Of a DNA stretch of 10,346 nucleotides, positions 5,910 through 10,346 are shown piece by piece. The notes beneath the pieces were generated by a model. The model made no database searches. It worked only from the letters and a program-made list of their open reading frames with translations, and had not been told where the DNA came from. Position 1 is the first letter of the stretch. Each line of letters begins with the position of its first letter. The stretch comes from Nitrospira sp. (GTDB lineage: Bacteria; Nitrospirota; Thermodesulfovibrionia; Thermodesulfovibrionales; SM23-35), in the NCBI GenBank assembly GCA_016873595.1, contig VGWZ01000055.1:1-10346 (forward strand). Direction: 5' to 3'. Both the position numbers and the translations under genes were made by a program.

Positions 5910-7891
5910 TAACGACAGTTACAAGTTACAAGTTTCAAGTTATAAGTAAAAGACATTTGATTAAAGTCATTATTTTATTTATTACTGTTTTCTGCTTACT
6001 GTTTTCTGCTTACTGCTCTGCTGATGAGCAGATGAACATAACCTCAGAATCTCTTGAATACAAAAAAGAGACATCTACCTATATTGCAAAAGGCTCTGTA
6101 AAAGCTCAGCAGGGAGAGGTCTCCATCGAATCAGATGAGATGAGATATAATGAGCAAACATCTGAGGCAATTGCGATAGGGAATGTCAGATACAGTGATA
6201 AAGACATGTCATTTACCGCAAGCAGGGCCGAGTTAAATCTTAAAACAAAAACAGGCAGACTATTCGATACAGAGATTTTCTTCAAAAAAGAGAATTACCA
6301 TATCTCAGGAAGGGAAATTGAAAAAAGAGGGGAGGGTTATTACTTTAGCCCGGAGGCAACTTTTACTACATGTGATGGTCCACTGCCTGCATGGTGTTTC
6401 AGGGGTAGAGATGTAAATGCGGTGGTCGGAGAAAGATTGAAAGCCAGAGACGTTTCTTTTCGTATTAATAATATTCCTGTCCTTTATACCCCTTATTTTT
6501 TGGCACCGATTCATACTGAAAGACAAACAGGATTGCTCCCACCGGTTATAGGGTATAGTAAATCAAAAGGGATACATCTCAATACACCTTTCTTCTGGGC
6601 AATATCGGAAAACAGGGATTTAACATTTCTCATGGATATATACTCAAAACGAGGTATTGGGGAAGGCTTAGAATACAGGTATGTAGAACCTGGAGATATA
6701 AAAGGCAATGCATGGCTTTATCATATAAGAGATACAGAACTTAAGAAAGATTTCTATGAATTCAGGGCTGTCCACGAGCAAAGGTCCACAGATGGAATTG
6801 GTGGTTTTCTCAATATAAACTATGTAAACGAAAAGGACTTTTTCAGAGAGTACAATCCTCATTTTCAGATACGTACAAATCGTTTCCTTGAGTCAGATGG
6901 AGAGATATCGCTTCCTCTTACAAATTCCCGTGCGTATCTTTTATCACAGTATTGGGTAGACCTTAAGGATACAACTAAACCTGCCCAGAGATTACCTGAG
7001 GCAGGATATGTTTTGAACCCTACAAAGGTTGGAAATTTCTGGTTTTCGACTATTGCAACAGTCTCCAATTTCTGGAGTGATCAAAGTGTATCCGGACAGA
7101 GACTTGATATCTATCCAAAGATTTACCATACATTTGGCAGTGATATTGTTGTCACACAGGAACTCGCATTACGTGAGACAGCATATTCCCTCCGTAACAA
7201 TGAAGAAAGTGGAAACTCTCCTCACAGGGAAGCCATTGAGTATAGTATTGTCACTCATACAAGGCTGATAAAGAGGTACGAATCATTCACACACATCATA
7301 GAACCTTCCATTGAATATCATCTTATCACGAATTCTGAGAATAACTTGCCTGTATTCGATTCAACAGAGCTTTTCAAGAAAACATCTAAGATAGAACTCG
7401 CTTTACTGAACAGGTTTTTAAATAACAGTGGAGAGTTGATGGTTCTCAGGGTTTCACAGGGTTTTGACTCATATAATGGAGACAGGCCGTTCCTCCCTTT
7501 AAAGCTCGAGGTTGGGGTAAAAAAGCCTATCTCTCTTCGCCTTGATACAAGTTATGATGTCCATAAGGGCAGGGTTGAAAGCGTCAATTCTGATATGTGG
7601 ATAAAGGTCTCAGATGCAACAATTGGAGCTGGGCAGAGATATAACAGGCAAGAAGATATTACATTTTATGGAGCAGGAATCGGGATCCAGCCCTATAAAT
7701 TTTTATATACAGAAGGAAGATTCTGGTATGATGGCACAGTAAAAAAGATATCAGACATTACGATGAACCTAAAGTATACAAGTCAATGCTGGGGTATAAA
7801 TCTGGAGTTTGTGAAGAAACCGCATGACTTCAGTATTGCAGTAATGTTTGAACTGAAAGGATTTGGTGCCAGAAGATTTTTTAGGATATAA
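5906..7891 (+). CDS. lptD: LPS-assembly protein LptD (OstA/Imp family)
   Basis: LptD is the outer-membrane beta-barrel that, with LptE, inserts lipopolysaccharide into the outer leaflet. The 661-aa precursor has a signal peptide: basic residues K15-R16 and K20, then the hydrophobic stretch VIILFITVFCLLFSAYCSA, with likely cleavage after A39. Residues 43-120 show the OstA/LptA-like beta-jellyroll (NITSESLEY, AKGSVKAQQGE, GNVRYSD). Next come the family segment TTCDGPLPAWCFRG (154-167), NIPVLYTPYFLAPI (189-202) and TGLLPPVIGYSKSKG, and a C-terminal barrel ending FSIAVMFELKGFG, a typical last strand. Mature cysteines are C156, C164 and only one (C628) at the place where E. coli has an adjacent Cys pair. 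The start overlaps folC (ATGA). An in-frame TTG at 5957 is a less likely alternative. Two heptamer arrays lie in the first 37 codons. No lptE is recognisable nearby. Confidence 0.94.
   Translation: MITTVTSYKFQVISKRHLIKVIILFITVFCLLFSAYCSADEQMNITSESLEYKKETSTYIAKGSVKAQQGEVSIESDEMRYNEQTSEAIAIGNVRYSDKDMSFTASRAELNLKTKTGRLFDTEIFFKKENYHISGREIEKRGEGYYFSPEATFTTCDGPLPAWCFRGRDVNAVVGERLKARDVSFRINNIPVLYTPYFLAPIHTERQTGLLPPVIGYSKSKGIHLNTPFFWAISENRDLTFLMDIYSKRGIGEGLEYRYVEPGDIKGNAWLYHIRDTELKKDFYEFRAVHEQRSTDGIGGFLNINYVNEKDFFREYNPHFQIRTNRFLESDGEISLPLTNSRAYLLSQYWVDLKDTTKPAQRLPEAGYVLNPTKVGNFWFSTIATVSNFWSDQSVSGQRLDIYPKIYHTFGSDIVVTQELALRETAYSLRNNEESGNSPHREAIEYSIVTHTRLIKRYESFTHIIEPSIEYHLITNSENNLPVFDSTELFKKTSKIELALLNRFLNNSGELMVLRVSQGFDSYNGDRPFLPLKLEVGVKKPISLRLDTSYDVHKGRVESVNSDMWIKVSDATIGAGQRYNRQEDITFYGAGIGIQPYKFLYTEGRFWYDGTVKKISDITMNLKYTSQCWGINLEFVKKPHDFSIAVMFELKGFGARRFFRI
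5919..5946 (+). repeat. Heptanucleotide tandem repeat in the 5' end of lptD
   Basis: Four heptamers lie in a row: TTACAAG (5919-5925), TTACAAG (5926-5932), TTTCAAG (5933-5939) and TTATAAG (5940-5946). They begin 13 bases after the lptD ATG and encode part of the polar N-terminus before the hydrophobic core (residues 5-14, VTSYKFQVIS). The unit differs in sequence from the folC array but has the same length and copy number. Confidence 0.8.
5982..6016 (+). repeat. Heptanucleotide tandem repeat encoding the lptD signal-peptide core
   Basis: Five heptamers alternate between two forms: TTACTGT (5982-5988), TTTCTGC (5989-5995), TTACTGT (5996-6002), TTTCTGC (6003-6009) and TTACTGC (6010-6016). A degraded sixth follows (6017-6023). 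This is also 2.5 copies of the 14-mer TTACTGTTTTCTGC. In the lptD frame it encodes TVFCLLFSAYC, the main hydrophobic stretch just before the predicted signal peptidase site. Confidence 0.85.
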
Positions 7892-7902
7892 ATTATAGGC
7901 AC

Positions 7903-8430
7903 TTATAGAGAAGAGGCCTCTATCTTCCTTTTTATTATTTCAATTGTATCTTTTAGTAACATTTTATCTGTATCGATTATAATTTCAGGATTCAATGGCT
8001 CTTCATAAGGCACTACCATGCCAGGAATAGGCCAGCCCTCGGCTCCCTTCTTATAGATATCCTTTGGTGCTCCGTGTGTCTCTATCCTCTGCTTTTCTCT
8101 CTCTCCACACAACTCAATCGGACATCTGAGATATGTCTCTATGTATCGTGGTATAAGTCTTCTTGCGAGATCACGCCATCTCCTGAGATTCCCTGTAGCA
8201 TCTATGATTACATCATGTCCGTGTTCAGTGAGTATCTTTGTGACATAAACAAGTGTCCTGTAAACTATTTCTCTTTCAGCATCAGAATAGGTTGGTTCAG
8301 GCGTCACGATTTTCCTTAATTCGTCCATCCTGAGAATAATAAATTCAGAAAGGGCTCTTTTTAATGCATCAGCAACTGTGCTTTTTCCACTTCCGGGAAG
8401 TCCTGTTATCCAGATAGCGATACCACTCAT
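7903..8430 (-). CDS. Adenylylsulfate (APS) kinase-like P-loop kinase
   Basis: This 175-aa protein has a Walker A loop GLPGSGKST (10-18) and, near its end, the segment DIYKKGAEGWPIPGMVVPYEEPLNPEIIIDT (124-154). That matches the substrate-lid region of APS kinases (GLYKKA..G...F.G....YE.P..PE). Other APS-kinase hallmarks differ: the DGDxxR motif is replaced by RMDELRK (34-40), and the FISP segment by VIIDATGNLRRWRD (74-87). It is therefore a divergent member of the CysC family and may phosphorylate something other than APS. No sulfate adenylyltransferase or PAPS reductase gene is nearby. The start ATG has only a weak ribosome site (TAGGA about 11 nt upstream). It lies 12 bp after the SpeE-like gene, so the two are probably one transcript. 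The fold is confident; the substrate is not known. Confidence 0.75.
   Translation of the reverse strand: MSGIAIWITGLPGSGKSTVADALKRALSEFIILRMDELRKIVTPEPTYSDAEREIVYRTLVYVTKILTEHGHDVIIDATGNLRRWRDLARRLIPRYIETYLRCPIELCGEREKQRIETHGAPKDIYKKGAEGWPIPGMVVPYEEPLNPEIIIDTDKMLLKDTIEIIKRKIEASSL
7905..7935 (+). terminator. Possible weak terminator between the convergent lptD and kinase genes
   Basis: ATAGAG (7905-7910) pairs with CTCTAT (7918-7923) over a 7-nt loop. CTTCCTTTTTATTATTT follows on the + strand. A palindrome AGAGGCCTCT (7912-7921) offers an alternative fold. The stem is short and overlaps the end of the kinase gene, so this is only a candidate for ending the large operon, and no better one is seen. 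Confidence 0.3.
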
Positions 8431-8442
8431 ATACTATTAATC

Positions 8443-9978
8443 CTACCTGTAATAATTAAATCTTTCTTCAAACACGGGTGCGAGAAGATTGTCAACAGGC
8501 ACATAATCATCTGTTAACACAACATAATGTCTTTTACTCAGAAAATCATCCATGACTTTTTCTGGTACCACATGTGATATGACATCCCTCTGAGACTTGC
8601 TATACAGGCTAAAATCGTTTATATCCAGATTACCATTGCCCGCAATTACAATAAAAGTACTTATCCCTATATTTTGTGACTCGGGATTTACAGATATAAG
8701 ATAAACATTCTTATTGCCGAAGACTTCTTGTAATGTCCTGATATATGAGGAAAGAAAAGCACCCTTTTTAAAGTTGTCAATAATATTCGTCAATAATAGA
8801 GCATTTGGAGCCATAATGCTTTTGAGCTGCTGGGCAAATTCTTTTGTTGTTAAATGGTAGGGTATTGAAAGGTCATTAAATGCATCAATAAATATAACGT
8901 CATACTTTAAAGCACAGTTCATTACAAACCAGCGTCCATCTGTGTTATACGTATTAATTTTTGTATTTCGGGGTAACCCCAAGTATGTATACGCAACTTT
9001 TGTTACCTCTGGATCTATCTCAACGACGTCAATAAGTGCATTGGGATAAACAACCTCAATATATTTCGGAAAGGTATATCCTCCGCCTCCGATTGTTAAA
9101 CTTTTAAACTCTGCCCCTTTTTTAAATTTCCATTCAAAAACCTCAGAGTAGATCTTTTCATATCCGTATTCGAGATGGAGTGGATTTTCTGTGTCTACGA
9201 CTGATTGCAGGAGGCGGTCAAGTACCAGGGACTCAAGCCATGTCTCCCCATCTGTGCTTTGCATTTTATTTAATTTTATTGTGAAATAGTTACTTTCCTT
9301 ATAAAAGTAAGCATATATATCAGGGTGCTCGAATACAGAACCATATGTGCTCCATATGAGGAAAGAAGGAAAGAGTAGCAATGCAATTGCAGGTTTTTTT
9401 GTCTTGAATAATGACCCCAAAAAGATCGCAGTGCAGATTAATATTGCACCCATCATGAGTATGATGTTCCGTGTCCCCATCCATGAGATTAGAAAAAACC
9501 CGGTTGCAAAAGTGCCAAGGATTGAACCCAATGTTGAAAAGGCATATATTTTCCCTACAATATTCCCCACCTTGTCTAAATTCTGAATTGCGAGCTTTAC
9601 CACAACCGGTGAGATGGTTCCAAGGAGAAAGCTCGGGATAAAAAATATGATTGTTGTTACAAAGAGGATCCGCCACATAAGTGCTACGGAAAAAGGGTAT
9701 TGTGCAATCACAGTTGTAAGAGGTGCGATTGAAAACGCTGCCAAACCTGATAACAAGAGTAGCCATCCTAAGGTTTTTTTCTGAGGGTATCTATCAGCCA
9801 GTTTGCCGCCTAAATATGCGCCTATACTGATTCCTGCGAGGACAACGCCTATAATGCTCGTCCATGTGTAAAGAGAAACACCTACAAATGGTGCGAGGAT
9901 GCGACCAGCGACAATCTCTATCACTAAAGTACAGAAGCTCGCTATAAATGCTATACTGGATGCTGTAATAAGATTCAT
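8443..9978 (-). CDS. Membrane-anchored spermidine synthase-like protein (fused MFS-like/SpeE-like)
   Basis: In this 511-aa protein, residues 1-215 hold about seven hydrophobic helices (roughly 4-28, 38-58, 70-92, 104-126, 145-165, 170-190 and 197-213). Conserved-looking pieces are EIVAGRILAPFVG and GAYLGGKLADRYP. Residues 230-511 form a SpeE-like Rossmann domain with LTIGGGGYTFPKYI (295-308), the acidic residues E320-x-D322 (VVEIDP), DGRW (347-350) and FIDAFND with D365. The end, LTDDYVPVDNLLAP (488-501), is typical of this fused family. True spermidine synthases are soluble, about 290 aa, and carry a catalytic D-[SA]-x-DP motif. Here the DP is absent, so polyamine synthesis is doubtful, and the family is of unsettled function. 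The start is chosen because the first transmembrane helix begins at once, although no clear ribosome site precedes it. It heads a leftward operon with the kinase. Confidence 0.85.
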   Translation of the reverse strand: MNLITASSIAFIASFCTLVIEIVAGRILAPFVGVSLYTWTSIIGVVLAGISIGAYLGGKLADRYPQKKTLGWLLLLSGLAAFSIAPLTTVIAQYPFSVALMWRILFVTTIIFFIPSFLLGTISPVVVKLAIQNLDKVGNIVGKIYAFSTLGSILGTFATGFFLISWMGTRNIILMMGAILICTAIFLGSLFKTKKPAIALLLFPSFLIWSTYGSVFEHPDIYAYFYKESNYFTIKLNKMQSTDGETWLESLVLDRLLQSVVDTENPLHLEYGYEKIYSEVFEWKFKKGAEFKSLTIGGGGYTFPKYIEVVYPNALIDVVEIDPEVTKVAYTYLGLPRNTKINTYNTDGRWFVMNCALKYDVIFIDAFNDLSIPYHLTTKEFAQQLKSIMAPNALLLTNIIDNFKKGAFLSSYIRTLQEVFGNKNVYLISVNPESQNIGISTFIVIAGNGNLDINDFSLYSKSQRDVISHVVPEKVMDDFLSKRHYVVLTDDYVPVDNLLAPVFEERFNYYR

Positions 9979-10036
9979 AGTAAAGGTTTCTGCAATTTCT
10001 CGATTTTTGAGTTTTTCTTGTGTATCGTTATTGAAC

Positions 10037-10186
10037 TATTGATTCATGTAAAACTAATGTCCTATATCAGTCGGTATCCTTGTCATTCCTGCGGAGGCAG
10101 GAATCCAGTGACATTGCCTTTTTCTGGATTCCCGCTTTCACGGGAATGACAAATGGGAAAGGACATTTATTATACAGCTATCAATA
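10037..10186. repeat. Outer imperfect inverted repeat enclosing a palindromic element
   Basis: The arms at 10037-10063 and 10160-10186 match as an inverted repeat at 21 of 27 positions. This includes the perfect inner ends AATGTCCT / AGGACATT (10056-10063 and 10160-10167) and the outer ends TATTGAT / ATCAATA. They enclose the stronger palindrome at 10081-10151, with unequal spacers of 17 and 8 bases. Size (150 bp) and symmetry resemble a small non-coding mobile element (MITE), but no target-site duplication is obvious. Confidence 0.45.
10081..10151. repeat. Interspersed palindromic repeat (dRS3/REP-like, GGGAATCCAG type)
   Basis: Two 28-base arms (10081-10108 and 10124-10151) match as an inverted repeat at 23 of 28 positions and share TGTCATTCC and GGAATCCAG. 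Each arm is itself a mini-hairpin: ATTCCTGC/GCAGGAAT with a GGAG loop, and ATTCCCG/CGGGAAT with a CTTTCA loop. The 15-base middle is T-rich. Elements built on TCATTCCCG...CGGGAATCCAG are common intergenic repeats in many Gram-negative genomes, including the Neisseria dRS3 type. As RNA it would fold into a long stem or two small ones. Confidence 0.8.
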
Positions 10187-10346
10187 ACTCATAATTATAA
10201 CTATTATACTGCAATTGAGTTGATGAATTCTTATTACCGTCCACTGTATTAAGATTAACCCAAAAAATGCAGTTTAAGTAGACATACTTGTAGAGCTAAG
10301 CCTCTCAAGGTTTTTAAAGAATTATTCTATTCAACGCTAATATTTA

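Larger units (their letters stand above)
9979..10346. other. Gene-free region upstream of the SpeE-like gene
   Basis: No coding frame of any quality, RNA gene or CRISPR array is visible in these 368 bases. The first 58 bases must contain the leftward promoter, but I find no convincing one; TTTACA with AACGAT on the minus strand is weak. The middle (10037-10186) is a nested palindrome, listed separately. From 10190 to the end the sequence is AT-rich with nothing I can name. Confidence 0.6.

Noticed and set aside
9320..9766. A 148-codon minus-strand frame inside the SpeE-like gene
   Set aside because: It is a shifted frame of the membrane domain; the translation is rich in Cys, His and Asn without pattern, while the main frame shows clear helices and motifs.
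10081..10151. A tRNA, CRISPR repeat or small RNA
   Set aside because: The two hairpins lack tRNA-conserved positions and there are no regularly spaced repeats or spacers. A known type of dispersed palindrome explains it better.

Overview
The window suggests an anaerobic or microaerophilic, diderm (Gram-negative) bacterium with moderately AT-rich DNA. The evidence is a flavodiiron protein/rubredoxin pair for oxygen or NO removal, a low-potential 4Fe-4S ferredoxin, and an LptD outer-membrane protein. Gene content and style would fit Nitrospirota (Thermodesulfovibrio-like) or a former deltaproteobacterium. This placement is inference from gene style, not from any search.

Layout: (1) 1-179, the C-terminal end of a ferredoxin on the + strand, closed by a strong hairpin terminator at 214-257. 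(2) 258-1606, a minus-strand operon of a 53-aa rubredoxin followed 2 bp later by an A-type flavoprotein (FprA/ROO). (3) 1607-1773, a divergent intergenic region with an extended -10 promoter for the rightward operon. (4) 1774-7891, a tightly overlapping rightward operon trpB-trpA-accD-folC-lptD. Every junction overlaps by 4 or 14 nt. It joins tryptophan synthesis, the first step of fatty-acid synthesis, folate synthesis and LPS export in one probable transcript. (5) 7903-9978, a convergent leftward pair: a membrane-anchored spermidine-synthase-like protein followed 12 bp later by an APS-kinase-like P-loop kinase. (6) 9979-10346, a gene-free end holding a nested palindromic repeat.

In the leftward redox operon, rubredoxin would pass electrons to the flavodiiron protein, which reduces O2 (or NO) to harmless products in the cytoplasm. 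In the large operon, TrpA and TrpB form the tryptophan synthase complex. AccD is half of the acetyl-CoA carboxyltransferase (AccA is not in view). FolC makes folylpolyglutamates. LptD would insert LPS into the outer membrane.

I do not see a clear undescribed multi-gene system. The main oddities are: trpB seems to start at a non-canonical AUU or AUC codon; three arrays of heptanucleotide tandem repeats lie inside folC and lptD, one encoding most of the LptD signal-peptide core; and a nested two-layer palindrome sits upstream of the SpeE-like gene. The substrate of the APS-kinase-like/SpeE-like pair is unknown.
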